Part shown: in pieces, positions 51,000 to 63,110 of the stretch | How the letters are laid out: each line of letters begins with the position of its first letter | Numbering within the stretch: the stretch's first letter is position 1 | Notes under the pieces: generated by a model | What the model was told of the DNA's origin: nothing | What the model saw: only the letters and a program-made list of their open reading frames with translations | Database searches by the model: none | Origin: Agelaius tricolor | Lineage: Eukaryota > Chordata > Aves > Passeriformes > Icteridae | Length of the DNA: 64,000 nt | Assembly: GCA_023055355.1 (NCBI GenBank) | Contig: JALJCS010000001.1 | Location: 76,673,381 to 76,737,380, forward strand | Direction of reading: 5' to 3' | Translations under genes and position numbers: made by a program

Positions 51000-53900
51000 A
51001 GTCATAGTACAGAAAAACTCTAAGCCTATTGAAAATCAGTGCCCATCTTTTAATTTGACCATTCATAAATTTATCTGGGCAATATTGAATTTTCAGGCAA
51101 CATTTGGCCCAGTCTGGGTGAAGGCTGAAGGCAGGGATTTATCCACTGATGCAGCAAAGAGGGTAGAGAGGAAGAAAAGTCATCTTGGATGAGCACTGGT
51201 GTTTGGATACATGATAAATATAATGCTGTGGAAACCTGTTGGTTTTCCTGCCAATCCACAGGAGAGCACTGCTGCTTGCCAGGACCTGCACCAGGGCACC
51301 TTCCTTTGCTTAAAGCTCCTGGCATTCCTCTGCCTGCTTCCTGTCTGACTCCTTTCTTCTGTGACAAGGCTGGAGGCCTGGGATGTCTAGTTAGAAAGTG
51401 CTGCTAATGCTTGTGAGCTCATCTGGATTTAACTGATCAGGACAATGGTTTTCCCAAGGGCTATTCCCAGAGACATTTAAAGGAACCTAAATTCCTTCTC
51501 CTAATCAAGAATTTGCCTCCAGATTGCATGACATAGTAACGCAAAGCATTTTTAAATGGGAAAGGAGACCAGAAGGCCTTGTGGGGAATATATTGATTTA
51601 TATTGATTTTTCTGATCAGAAAGCAAAGAATGACTTGGGTAGAACCTCGTGAAAGGAAAGAAAAAATTTTGTAAGGGTGTTTTCCTATATTCTCAGAGAG
51701 CTCCATGTTTGGTACTGGGGGAAACCACCACTCTCTTTGAATTTTTTCTTACAGTTACCACATATGTGAAAAGAAAGATGATGACAGACATCTGAGGTGA
51801 GAAGAGCACAGTTCCTATAATTAGTATTTGTGAAAACATCACTCTGGTGTCCTTGATAAAGGGAGTCTTCTGTCCCAGCCATATATTAATATCTAAAACT
51901 TTGCAGAGCTAACAACTCATTTCTTTGCTACTACAGTTTGAGACCAAAAAACCAGTATTTTTGCAACTCAAAGATTAGCTGATGACTATTGGAGTCTTTC
52001 TACACTTTTTAGCAGAATGAGTGTTTTTTGATTGATGCTCATTCTGAATGCAGGCAAATGATCTGGCAGAGGGCAAAATTATCCAGTGACCTAATGTCCT
52101 GTCACTGATACACAAATAATTGTATGAGCACTGATCCACATAACATCCACAATGTGAATTTGAATGCCCATCTGTTCAGTCCAGATTAATTGTGACACTG
52201 ATAGCTCCACATTATGAAACTGTTATTTTTTGGAGCCTTCCATGAAAAGCAAACCCCCCCTTCAATCCCTCCCCCAATTCCAAATAAAAAAAAAACACCA
52301 AACCAAACAAAAAATGACCAGCTTAAAAAAAAAAAAAAGCAGGTCCATAAGTTCAAATAAATTCAAATATTCTCTTCACTGCACATCAGGACCCAAGGGA
52401 ATAGGTCATAGCATAAAACCTGCTTAGAAGTTAGAAAGAAGACATTATTCTTCAGCCAACCTTTAGATTCTAAGCAAGTTTTAAAGCAATACTAAAAGGT
52501 TCAATTCATCTTGTCTAACATTAGATGTCAAAAATATGGACGTCTGTATCTGATCGAATCACCCTTTGAGGGAATGATTCCTTTGACCTATTTTGGATGT
52601 TTACTTTAAGGCAAGACATATTTGCACCAGAATTTGTTTATTTCTCTAAGAGACCCTAAGAGACCTTAGTGGCTGAGATCTGTTATGAATGTTATACTGT
52701 AGATGAAGATATTTGGTGAGATAAATTGCACCCTCAACTAATTTGTGGGTAAATTGATTAATTTTGCATGCCACATATACTTTAACTGCATTTTCTCTTT
52801 GTTGACACCTTATTCTTCTCATATGTTTTGATTCTTTTGTATTTTGAAAATTTCTCACTAATCTATGTAATTACAAGTTTTGCTAGCTCTGTCCTTCTTT
52901 GCAGCCAGAGCAAATACCCCAAAAGTTAGCATTAATAAACATTTGTATCACCATAAATGATCCCACTTGCAGTTTTTGTCACTAGATCGCTTTCGGGTCC
53001 TCCACTAGAAATTATCTCCCAGATCTTAGAGATGTACTCTCAAACACAAGTTAAATTTTCTGATATTTTGCAGTGTAGCTATTAATTTTGAGTCATGAAC
53101 TTTTATAACAGTGACATTAATTTTTGCATGCATGTAAATATATATATGTAGTTGGCCCAAAATAGCCTAAAGCACATCATTTCCTGCACACTTACACAGA
53201 TTTTCATGGTGTAGTCAGATTCACCACTCTGTTCATAAAAATAATTCCATTTGCTGAAATGTGATATAATTTTGAAAATAGCTGGAAATCATAGCACATA
53301 GCTTGTTTTTAGCCTAAAATACTGGAACAGATCTCAGTTTGACTTTCATAGTTTGTGTAGAACATATGGCCTCATGACGTTGCCTGTCATGTTGCCTCTG
53401 CTTTTCCTTTAGACATCTATATTCTTTGACAGGGGGAAATAACAGCAAATCTATATCCAAAATTAGAATATTTCACAGATAAAGAACTGCATACTAACAT
53501 ATTTTTTCCACAATCAGGCACTAGAAAGACAGTTTATGGCCATATTTTTTTCAGAAACCTTGAGTATTGGAAACCTTAGTATTGCTGCAATGTTAAAAGA
53601 TAAATGTGTACTTCCCTTTGAGTGTACCTTATCATTTTTGTGTTATGTGATATGATGTATATATGCTTTTCTTTTGTCTGTGATTTCTTTTTTTCTGAGT
53701 ATTTTCAGACATTTTTTCTAGAGAAACAATGAGTGTTTATACATAATAAGTATATTTGATTTAGTGAGGATGCTTTTTAACAACCATTGAGATTAGCAGT
53801 CTACTATTTTAAATTGTTTACCAGAAAATGAATCAATTGTTGATAAAAGAGATTAAACTGGGAAAATTAAAGTAGATAAGGTATTTTTTTCATGGTATTT

Positions 53901-56579
53901 TCTAAAAAAGCCAACACTAAACAAAGGAGATAATGAAGACAAACTTTTCCAATATTTATGAATCCATTAAATATAAAAAACCTACTCAATATTGACCAAA
54001 AATGTTGTCACGTTCTTTCTTAATGACTTTCTATAGTCATAATTTATTATTATAGAAAATCATAGTGCCTAATTTTTTACAAAAATGTGAATTCACATTA
54101 AATAGTGGTTCCATTTCTGTCTTTGAAAGATTATTCAATTTACATATAGATGGAGCTCAGCACTTCAGCAGGAAATCTGATTGTGGAACACAATTGAAAT
54201 AGCAATTTTAGAAAATTAAATAGGAAGAAACAAGGCAAGCAGTTTGTGTTGTCATATTTCAACCAAAAAAAAAAGTGAGAATGTAAGAACTGTTTTTTAA
54301 AATAATTAAAAGGAATGCTAAAAAGAATTGACAACATTTTTTAAAATCACTTCTTATCGATACCGCTTGGGAAAAGGAAGGAAATCCCTCTGTCACAGTA
54401 AAGTATAGTTTAAGTCACAATATCATTTAGTCTTGAAATTTGTATTTCAAAAAATATAAACAAAATTACTGATTAGAAGATTTTTATTCAAAGTGAAGTT
54501 GATGAGGAAAATGTTTCTTTCAGTAAATTCCACACACTGTGTATGTAGGGTGAAAAACAATTTAGATGCTAATAAAATCCAGCAATATCTTTTCAGATAT
54601 GCAAACACCTAGTGCATTGCAAATATTAAGTAAAAAATATCTGTAAGTTAAAAGCAGTATAAAAAAAAGTAAGATGTTGCTATATAGATGTTGCTATAAT
54701 TAAATTTTGACATTTCCAATAAAAATGGTGAATTTTTATTGTGATCATTATCTCAGCCAACTTGAAGAATTAGGCTGTTAAAGTTTTATGGAATAGCCTG
54801 CAGTCATCTTGTGTCTTGAACTGATTATTTTTATGATACTGTGAAGCTTTTCAGTAAATGCAAGACTGAAATGATCATATCATATGGCATAAAGGTCAAA
54901 AGAAAAAAACTACCCTGCACAATTGCCTGTCTGTATGGCTTTGGCCATGGGTCTGTCAGCCCTGCACAAGATATCAGATCAGTTAGACAGCAATGCAAGC
55001 TTTATGCTTACTTATTTTGGATGAAATAACTTTCATTTAAAAAAGATTGAACTCCAAAAGTAAGAACTGTAATTTGGTTTCAATTAAATATGTAACCAAA
55101 GAAATACTTACAGAAAAGTAAAAAGCATATTTAACCTAAGTTCACCAATTAAGTTAGATCTGCTTCACTCAGTCATGGTTCAAACAACATTAGTTTTAAT
55201 ATTTCTTACTTTCAGAAGAATTTCAACAATTATTTTTTAATCAATACTTAAGAGAATGCCCCCCTTTCAAAACAATGAGTGTTCGTGATTTTGTGGCGGC
55301 ATGAATAGCTTAGCAAAATCTGACAAATGCAATTATTACTACTGAATGATTTACTTATACTGCTTCCTTCTGTGTGGAGGAGTTTATGAATAACCAAGTT
55401 GATGGAGAGCAAAAATACAATATAAAATAAAATCATATAACGGAAACCTAATGCACCAATCAAATGAATGAGAATGACGATAATAAAAGAGAGATATTTA
55501 AAAATATCCCTGCCTCCTCAGAAAACATTAATCCAGGGAAGTATTTCACAAGCTGTACTTGTGGTGGAAGGGACATAGTTACCTTAAGTGTTAAACTGCC
55601 CATTGCCTCCCTTAGGCAATATTGTCATACAGTAATATATTTAATATAAATTTATATATTTTAAAATGTGTCAGATTTTCTTAATCTCATGAAGCTAGGT
55701 AAGAAAGACCCAACTCTTTGTTATTGCTGTTTTAAAATGCAGGAATTTTGCCAGGAAACACAAAATTATATATGTAAAACTGTGTCCTAGACTCTTCTAG
55801 AAAACTCTTCACCTATTAAAGTTGTTTGTGATTACTTCATCTGTCACATCTGTAGGGCAAGAGATGTCATCTGTACTCACTAACATCCTGGGGAAGATAA
55901 ATAGGAGGCCTGTAGTCCTTAAGTGTGGTACTCTGCAGTACTTATCATAGTATATCAACCAGTGAGATCATTCTGCAAAAGACAAATTGTATTAATTTTT
56001 TTATTTGAATCTACCAAGTGATAGCAACTTGGATCATCTACTTGAGTTATATTGTTTACAAGACTATCAAGCTGCAAGTGCAATCACTGTTTGTTTTCTA
56101 CATCTTTAACCAGGAGATAAAAATGATAGTGTTTGATATTGCTGATCACAACTTTTCCAATCAAATGAATTTCAGGCAGACAAATCCAGTTTCCCTGGAT
56201 CCCCATACACAGCAGGAGAAGGTGGAAAAGAGGGAGAGAGACAACAACTGAAGAAGAGCAATTTAGGGACCACCTAGAGAAGCTGTTTGCATTGGAATCT
56301 GTGGAGTTGTAGAGGATTTCCCAAAACCTGCTGAGAGCCCTAGCTGCCATGACTGAGCTGCCTTTGAATATGATCTGCAAAATTGTTGAGACTGATTGAG
56401 CCCCTTGAGGGCTGTGACATGAATAAAGGAAAACTGTGCTTTAGTTTTGATACTTGGCACCCTCCTCCTTCTTCACTGTGCTCACTTTTCAAAGCTGAGG
56501 AACTTGCTGGATTGATAGATGGGTTAAAAATTGTCTAAACAACTGGACTCAAAAGATATTAATCCATGACTTGACATCT
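51000..56579. other. Very AT-rich non-coding stretch
   Basis: No gene or element recognised. Low-complexity A-rich DNA lies at 52283-52338. The 53.0-55.7 kb part is especially AT-rich with almost no recognisable repeats, which could reflect old unique sequence; conservation cannot be judged from one sequence. Confidence 0.45.
52283..52338 (+). repeat. A-rich low-complexity tract
   Basis: Two A runs of ten or more with AAAC/CAAA spacers between them. No element is recognised upstream that would make this a retroposon tail. Confidence 0.85.
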
Positions 56580-57150
56580 CTTTGGAAGCTGCTGACAAGA
56601 GGTGCATCCTAAAAGTTCGTACTGAGGTTGCTGTTGTTCAACAGCTTCAAAAATGGTCTGGATGATGAGACAGACTATCCCTCAGTAGACTGCTGAGGTT
56701 GAATTTCACACCAGAGAGTAGAGGTTCAATCCAGAGACTGCTTAAGAAACCTCAGGAATGGGTTCAAGAGGAATGAATATGAAGTTTTTCATACGTGAGG
56801 AAAAGCTGAACTCATTGAAAAAGAGAATGGGAAGGTAGAATCCAGCTGAAAAGCACCTGGAGGGTACAATGGAGTTACAATGAAGTTAAGCATGAACCAA
56901 AAGTGCACATTCACCACAAAAAAAATCAAACAACATATTGAGATTTAGTCGGAAGATTGCAATAGGTAAGCCAGAGAAGACACTGTTACATTAAATGAAA
57001 TAATAGCTGGAAATCTATGTCCACTTTCTGGTCACCACAGTTCAGGAGTGACTGGGAGAAAAAGGAAGGAATCCAGAATGTGAGGGTCACCTGGCAGATG
57101 AAGTCTAGACCTACCAGGCTTGGGGAGCTGCCCATGTCTGGTCAAGTGAA
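56580..57150 (+). mobile_element. Possible decayed CR1 ORF2 3' region
   Basis: Scattered blocks in the order expected of CR1 ORF2: 'atggtctggatgatgagaca' (56652), 'cctcagtagactgctgaggt' (56680), 'agcacctggagggtacaat' (56852), 'atgaaccaaaagtgcaca' (56891), 'tggtcaccacagttcagg' (57030), 'gaaggaatccagaatgtgag' (57064). Each is a partial match and all frames are broken. It may instead be unrelated sequence. Confidence 0.4.
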
Positions 57151-58055
57151 GATGAGGTGAAGGAGAGAACTATTACCAGCCAGCAGAGAGATATGAAGGG
57201 TACTTGCTTCTTGGCATTGGCAGATCACACAGCATCCATTGAATCTAGTTAGCTTAAAATACGTGAACTCCTGAACCTGCCACTGGATCCCTTCACATAA
57301 AAGTGTTTCAGTGAGTATTCCAGCTGTTCCAGTTTTTTTTTCACTTGGCTAAGATTGCTCTCTTGAGAGGAGTTAGCATTAAATCAAAATTTTAAGTGAA
57401 AATATGATATGCATTATAGCAATGATAGTAATTTCACAATGAGAGTAAATAACCATTTGTACATATTCTCAAAAGACATGTATTTGATTGGAAGTCTTTA
57501 TAATTCAATACCTCTCTGTAAAGAAATGTTGTAGTTTAATTATGAGCAGAAGGCCAAATTCAGAGATTGCACAACAGAGGTCTATGATTTTTTTCTACAG
57601 TCATGTTAAATGATCACTGTCATTCCTGCCGGCCCCAAAACGGAAAATTGATTCAACTTTAGAAAAAGTCCTTTTTCAGCACAGCTGTTGCACAAAGTAA
57701 TCTTAAAATGCAGGCATAAGGCTCTGAAAATAAGCAAATAAGCAGCATATATAGAAAATCAGCATTTTTATGCTATCAAGTTTCAAAATTTTTTTGCACT
57801 GTCTGAGGTTCAATCTGCAGTGATTCATAGTCTTCTGGGAAATTAAAGAGTTAATTAAGAAATGCAGAATATGAAAAAATAATTGCAGACTTTGAAAAAA
57901 ATTGTTTAGAAAAGAGAGCAAGTATTATTAAGTAAAGCAAAACAAAAAAAGAAAACAAACAAAAACTAAGAATTGAAGAATGTAAGTGACAGATCAAAAC
58001 CACCTATTTCCCTTGTGGCTAATCTTCCAATGTTTTGCGGAATCATAAAAAATGG
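57151..58055. other. Non-coding stretch
   Basis: Nothing recognised. An A-rich, K/N-type stretch at 57930-57975 is low complexity. Confidence 0.5.
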
Positions 58056-58155
58056 TTATGAGAGGTTTATTTTCTTCAGCCTGGAGAAGGGGAAGAAAAT
58101 GCTGTCAAATTAGATACAATAAATATCTGGTAAATAAGCAGTGTCAAAGATCTGT
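58056..58155 (+). mobile_element. Short CR1 fragment
   Basis: 'tcttcagcctggagaagggg' at 58073 and 'acaataaatatctggtaaat' at 58116, followed by 'cagtgtcaaag', fit the CR1 block that normally reads 'ttcagcctggagaag...ataaatatct'. Only this block is recognisable. Confidence 0.6.
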
Positions 58156-59310
58156 ATAGATTGGAGAAAGCACATTGATTGCTTCCTTAAACATGCTGTT
58201 CAGTGTAAACAGTCTGGCTATGCAAAAATGTCATGATGTCTGGCAGGGTCATGAACAATGTAAGTCCTCAGAAAAAATCCCTGATGTCCTACCCCAAAGG
58301 GTTCTTTGAGTCCAACTAAAATGACACATGAGTGCAGGAGCATTTCTGGGGGCATTCATAATATGCTGCCACTGGTGCAGATAAGGGCATTTAAGTGAAA
58401 GGGTGTTCTGAGAACACAAGAGCATTAATTCAGCCCAGAGCAAACACCTAGCTATGAGAATGACTAATTATGACATAAATACTGAAAAATACAAAATTCT
58501 CCTAAAATTGTTTGCCAGAAAATGCAGTCCTGTGATGTATTCTGTGAGTGCAAACATTAGGCAAAGTTGGACAAATATCACCTTTTAGAGATAGATACTG
58601 TGCTTTCTGAGCAATACATTTGACAGGTGCAGAAGGATGCTGAGAAATATTTCCTTTTTTCAGTATCTGACTGCAATTTTAGACAACATAGGTGGAAAGT
58701 GGCATTACCATAAAAATGACATAGTTGGTTTCCCTCTCCCATTCCAGGAGACCACTGCCTTTTTTCCCTGTTTTGTTTTGCTTTGTTTTGTTTATTTGTT
58801 ATAGAGATGACCCAAGGCACTGGATGAGGGGTGCAGGATGATTGACAGAAAACTTTGATACTGATATTTTCTCTAGGGCCCCCCAGACTTCAAAAATTGG
58901 GACTCTTCCACATTTCTAGTGTTCCATTAAGAAATAGAGGTCTTATATGCTTTAATTTGTCTATAAGATATATAAAATCTATTATGAATTTTCATCCCGT
59001 TGATGGAAGGAATTTCTGTGCATGAATTTGAAATTTTAGACTCACTTTTATGTTGTAATTTGTAGTCAGTTAACTAGAGGGCTGATCACAAAGAAGGTAG
59101 ACTGTAAAACCTGAAGAATAAAAGCCATCTACTGCACTTGTATAAAAGCCTGATGCAATGATGTGTTTTAAAGGATGACTATACTGAATAATCAATTTAT
59201 TTTAAATTTAGTAGTTTAAATCAATGTGAATTTTTTCTAATGTGCTGATTACAACAGATGATCCAAATCTACATCTACTTGTCACTTTTGTATTATAAAT
59301 ACTGTAAGCA
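58156..59310. other. Non-coding stretch
   Basis: No gene or element recognised. A TTTTG-type G/T-rich tract lies at about 58770-58800. Confidence 0.5.
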
Positions 59311-59378
59311 TTTATAGACCTTCTCCAACTTCTCTCATCACAAGATTTATAGACCTTCTCCAACTTGTCTCATCACCT
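59311..59378 (+). repeat. Two-copy tandem duplication, period 35 bp
   Basis: 'tttatagaccttctccaact' at 59311 recurs at 59346, each followed by 'tctcatcac' with a single-base difference just before it. Confidence 0.93.
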
Positions 59379-59428
59379 TAATTTCTTGCACAGCCCTCCT
59401 CTCCCCTCCCAAGAGTCTTTTAATCATA

Positions 59429-59491
59429 CAAAAGGTGTATAAACTAACAAAAGGTGAGTAAATTCAAAAGGTGGCTAGAGTGCAAAAGGTA
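59429..59491 (+). repeat. Degenerate tandem array, about 18-bp spacing
   Basis: CAAAAGGT occurs four times, at 59429, 59448, 59465 and 59483, with different AT-rich sequence between. Confidence 0.85.
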
Positions 59492-59624
59492 ACATCTAAT
59501 GCCAGAAAGGCTACAAATTGTGGCTTTTTTTACTCAAAATTAGAATTTGCAGTGAGTCCCTTCATTGATATGACCTCCTAAGAATGCACAATATGATTTC
59601 ATTTCTGTCCTTTCCATGGCTGTT

Positions 59625-59666
59625 GTAATTATGTAATTATGTAATTATGTTTAATTATGTAATTAA
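59625..59666 (+). repeat. (GTAATTAT)n octamer repeat
   Basis: About five copies of GTAATTAT, one carrying a TTA variation. It lies directly before a CR1 fragment. Confidence 0.9.
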
Positions 59667-59669
59667 AGG

Positions 59670-59820
59670 GCATGAAGAAAATTTGAGGGAGTTGGAGTTG
59701 TTCATCCTGGAGAACCAAAGGCTCCAGGGAGATCTTATTGAGCCCTTTAATATGTAAAAAGACCTATAATAATGATGCAGGGCCTATTGCTACTGATCAA
59801 GGAGTAAAGGTTTTATGAAA
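59670..59820 (+). mobile_element. CR1 fragment, ORF2 3' region
   Basis: 'gagggagttggagttgttca' (59685), 'tcctggagaaccaaaggctc' (59704), 'gggagatcttattgagccct' (59727) and 'atgatgcagggcctattgct' (59772) follow, in order, the usual CR1 end of ORF2 ('...ctgttcagcctggagaag...gatctcatt...'). The element is truncated at both ends and non-coding. Confidence 0.72.
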
Positions 59821-59928
59821 AGTATAAATCAGGTACATGCATAAATATGGTGAGTTTTTATTAATTCATGTTTTTTGCAATATATCTGTAGTTTTACTAT
59901 CAAGTCCTTGCAAAAGAAAGAAGGGCTA

Positions 59929-60028
59929 GGTTAATGACAGAACTTGAGGATTTCTATCTTTTAATACATACAGTTTTTAGGTTAATGACAGAATTTAAGG
60001 ATTTCTAGCTTCTAACACCTACAGTTTG
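59929..60028 (+). repeat. Two-copy tandem duplication, period 51 bp
   Basis: 'ggttaatgacagaacttgag' at 59929 recurs at 59980 with slight divergence, and each copy ends in 'tacagttt'. A few substitutions separate the copies, so this is older than the 107-bp duplication at 36 kb. Confidence 0.93.
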
Positions 60029-61409
60029 GTTTTTTTTCCAAAGTCACACCAGGGCACTGATTCCCTATCTTGGTTAAGTGTATTCTTGTTAGAACTCACC
60101 TTCCTTGAAAGAACTGACTTCAGAAGGATGAACATCTTGTAATGGGTGTACATAATTTCAATTCTTGGCATATTTCCTGCGTTTCTAAGCATATTCGTTC
60201 ATATGATTCTATAGGTCACTCTAGGAACCAATATAGATATAAATGAATCTAAGAAGCCCTAGCACATTTTAAGATTGATCATCTGGAAGATTTTTCCATT
60301 GTAAATGTTGTGTGTCTCTTAAAATAACATTTTAATTCCTGAATGATCAAAGAACAGTCCCAGAAAACAAAACTGTGGAATATTTTTATGATTCTGTAAC
60401 ATTGCTATATAGTGTTACTACTTTTCAAACACAGCTATCCACTAGTTGATTGATTTTAATTTATAGTCCATTTACATTTTGCTTAGCTTTTTATTGTTAC
60501 ACTTTCAAGGGCTTTATTCAAGGTGAATTTGTTGATTTGTTGTCCTTATCTTTTATTTCATTGACTGTCTCTCTGCAAAACACTTCAAGAGCACAAATCA
60601 AAAGCTTACAAAGAAGTTCCCACAGCACTTATACCTTCTGTTCAATGGGTATTTTCTTTCCATTTTAAAAGCAGACAATAATGAATAGCTCATTGACTAA
60701 GAGATTTTTGTGCTCACTAGAATGAGCATTTGACTAGTTCTAAAGTCATATAGACCCAAAATCCCCCTCCCTGAAATGAAAGTATAATGCTACTTTAATA
60801 TTCATTGCAGTGCAATGGATGTCTATAAAAAGGCATGGACTTCCCTGGGCTCAGTTACCCTCACCCTGGGTACAAATGCTCCCAGTAACAACTCTTTCCC
60901 AAGATGGTCAGTTATCAGTCAGGGCACATTGGAAATCTTACAGATTGCAGCTTGGTTCATGGGCAGACTCAGCACAGGACTGCCAAACAATAGTGATCAG
61001 AAATTAACTATCAGGCCCTCATTACAAAACAGTTACTTCTTTTGGAGCTTGAACCCAAGGGAAGTGCATATTTATGTTTTGTCCATGGTCACAACAGCTA
61101 ATAAATGATCTATGTGACACATCTTTCACTTGTGATTTTGTGGAAGTTTTCTTGTTTGGTTGGTTTTTGTGCAAACTTGACCCAATAATTTTGAACTCGA
61201 AAGAAAGTACCAGCTACCCTAAAATTATGGTTCAACTTTGACTGTTGGAAATAATAGTCCAAGGGTTAGGAAGCTTTTCTACCAGGAAGTGATAAAGTCA
61301 GAAAGAGATTGCAAATGTCCCCAGCATTTATGCCAAGTACAGCAAGTAGAGTAGAAGGAAGTCAGACTGATGTAGAAATGTGTAAAAAGATACAATAGCT
61401 CGTTCCAAC
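60029..61409. other. Non-coding stretch
   Basis: No gene or element recognised. The overlapping frames at 60450-61108 look non-coding. Confidence 0.5.
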
Positions 61410-61731
61410 ACATAGATTCACAGAATGACTAAGATTGGAAAAGACCTCCAAGATCATTGAGTCCAACTATTGGCTGAACACCACCACCCCAACTAAACCT
61501 AGTGACATATCTAGTAATATCTTGAACACTTGTGACTCAATCACTTCCCTGGGCAGCCCTTCCAGTGCTTGACAATCCATTCAGTGAAGAAATTTTTCTT
61601 GGTGTCCAGCCTGAACCTTCCCTGGCAAATCTTGAGGCCATGTCCTCTTGTCCTGTCACTGGTTGCATGGTAGAAGAGGCCAACACCCATCTTGGTTCAG
61701 CCTTATACAACAGCCCTGAGAGAGCTCCAGA
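61410..61731 (-). mobile_element. CR1 LINE, 3' end fragment (reverse orientation)
   Basis: 'acatagattcacagaatgac' (61410), 'agattggaaaagacctccaa' (61432), 'agatcattgagtccaactat' (61452), 'atcacttccctgggcagccc' (61540), 'gtgaagaaatttttcttggt' (61584) and 'ttgaggccatgtcctcttgt' (61631) follow the reverse complement of CR1. It ends near 'agagagctccag'. The frame at 61532-61765 is a by-product. This subfamily, with 'gacctccaagatcattgagt', differs from the copies at 1.2 and 4.7 kb. Confidence 0.92.
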
Positions 61732-61974
61732 ATTACATGGATCATCTGATTTAAAATATATTTAGTATCGAAGGACTAGGTGATGGATTCAAGGCATGTG
61801 TTTTAATGGGTGTTTTCAAGAAAAGTCCTTTGTGCAAGAGAGGTGTGGATGATGGTTCTGTCCCTTGGTACATCTTGTGGGAATTTGAGAGCACATCATT
61901 TAATAGTTCTGGTGTAGCCACTGCTCTACTGTATTTCCTTATTTGACTCTAAAATTCCAGAGGCTGATGCTGGC

Positions 61975-62545
61975 AAGGAGGCTGTTTACAGACATGAATG
62001 AGATGGGCTGCTGTGGAACGTGCCTCGAGCTGTTTATTTTCAGCATCAGTCTCATTACATGACTATGGTAATGGGAAGATGCTAGCAGCTCACATTACAG
62101 GCAGCAGGCCAAAAAACTTAATGTTACAACTTTATAAGCTTCTTGACCAATCACACAAAGCAAAAGCATATTGACAGTAGTTCTATCCAATCACCATAAG
62201 CACACGTACCTTTGGTTAAAACAATGCTTGCTTATTTTGAATACAATACCTACTTGTAAGCCTTAAAACACAATGCACAGAGCTCCATTATTAAGCTTTA
62301 ACCTTTCTAATATCTTGCTAGAAAAACTTTCTGCAGCTTAGAGAGCTACTCAGACAAGTGTTAATACACAGGCCATTGTTCTATTTGCCCTTGATTTTTC
62401 TACAATTTAAATAATTTTTCTGCTGACCTATCTCATGGCTGCTGCTTTAGCTCTACTCACAGTTCTGCTGTATCTGAGGTCTGCCTTTTGCAGCTTACCC
62501 TAAAACCCTCTAATTTTCCCTCTAATTTTGTGGATTCCCTCAGAG
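61975..62545 (-). mobile_element. Probable endogenous retrovirus LTR
   Basis: The block 'gctgtttattttcagcatca' with 'gctagcagctcacattacag', 'cttcttgaccaatcacacaa' and 'gtagttctatccaatcacca' is familiar to me from songbird LTRs. On the minus strand a TATAAA lies at 62136-62131 and AATAAA at 62038-62033, about 100 bp apart, as in an LTR. Two CCAAT-like 'ccaatcac' sites occur upstream of the TATA on the plus-strand reading. The exact ends and target duplication were not found. If a provirus remained, its internal part would lie to the right, but nothing retroviral is recognised there. Confidence 0.6.
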
Positions 62546-62921
62546 GTAAATTCAGATATACTGTTGACTAAAAAATTGGAAAGGGTATCAGCACAAGCAG
62601 GGATCAGGACTTCCACCATCCTTCTAATACAGAAGGATTAAATAAACAGAATTTTTTTAACTAAAAGTCTTTTGTTGCAACATTTATTCATAAATGAATG
62701 TTATTAATAAATAAAAGTTGCATAAATTAATGATGTTTTGCTGTCACACATAGATTTCCCAAACCCTCTGAGGGCACAGACATGAGCCTATGGAAAGCCA
62801 CTGGCTCTATTCTATTTCCAGCAGTATAGAGAAAGCCTTCCCAGAGTGGCTGCTCTTCTCACTGTCTATGAAATGAAGAAATACTGTCAATCTTTGTCAA
62901 GTCTGAAATGAAATCTTTTTA
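62546..62921. other. Non-coding stretch; possible 3' UTR on the minus strand
   Basis: Several TTTATT (minus-strand AATAAA) motifs occur at about 62640-62720. They could serve as poly(A) signals for the frame at 62922-63110 or be chance in AT-rich DNA. Confidence 0.35.
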
Positions 62922-63110
62922 TCATCGATCAGGAAAGGATCCAAAACCTCCTGGCCATTTTACTACTCCTGGCTTCTGATGGTGTATTTTCAAGGTCTCT
63001 GGATACATCCCAGTCTTTCCATCCTCAGATACAACATAGTACTTTTGTCCCTGTTTCAATGAGGCAGGGATAAAGTCCAGGTGGAAGTTCTCCAAGCCCT
63101 GGTGTGTTGT
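62922..63110 (-). other. Unidentified 62-codon open frame, possible terminal exon
   Basis: Between a TAA at 63113-63111 and a TGA at 62924-62922 the minus strand is open for 62 codons, without an ATG start near its beginning. A 'ccag' just inside it could be a weak 3' splice site. The product is balanced in composition: segments read LENFHLDFIPASLKQGQ, then KYYVVSEDGKTGMYPE, then VVKWPGGFGSFPDR before the stop. AATAAA-like signals follow within about 300 bases. I do not recognise the protein. It may be the last exon of a host gene, the remains of a retrocopy or element, or a chance open frame; frames this long are expected by chance in 64 kb. Confidence 0.2.

Noticed and set aside
62546..63110. 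Retroviral internal region to the right of the LTR at 62.0-62.5 kb
   Set aside because: No primer site, polypurine tract or retroviral motif could be recognised, so the adjacent frame was not called env.
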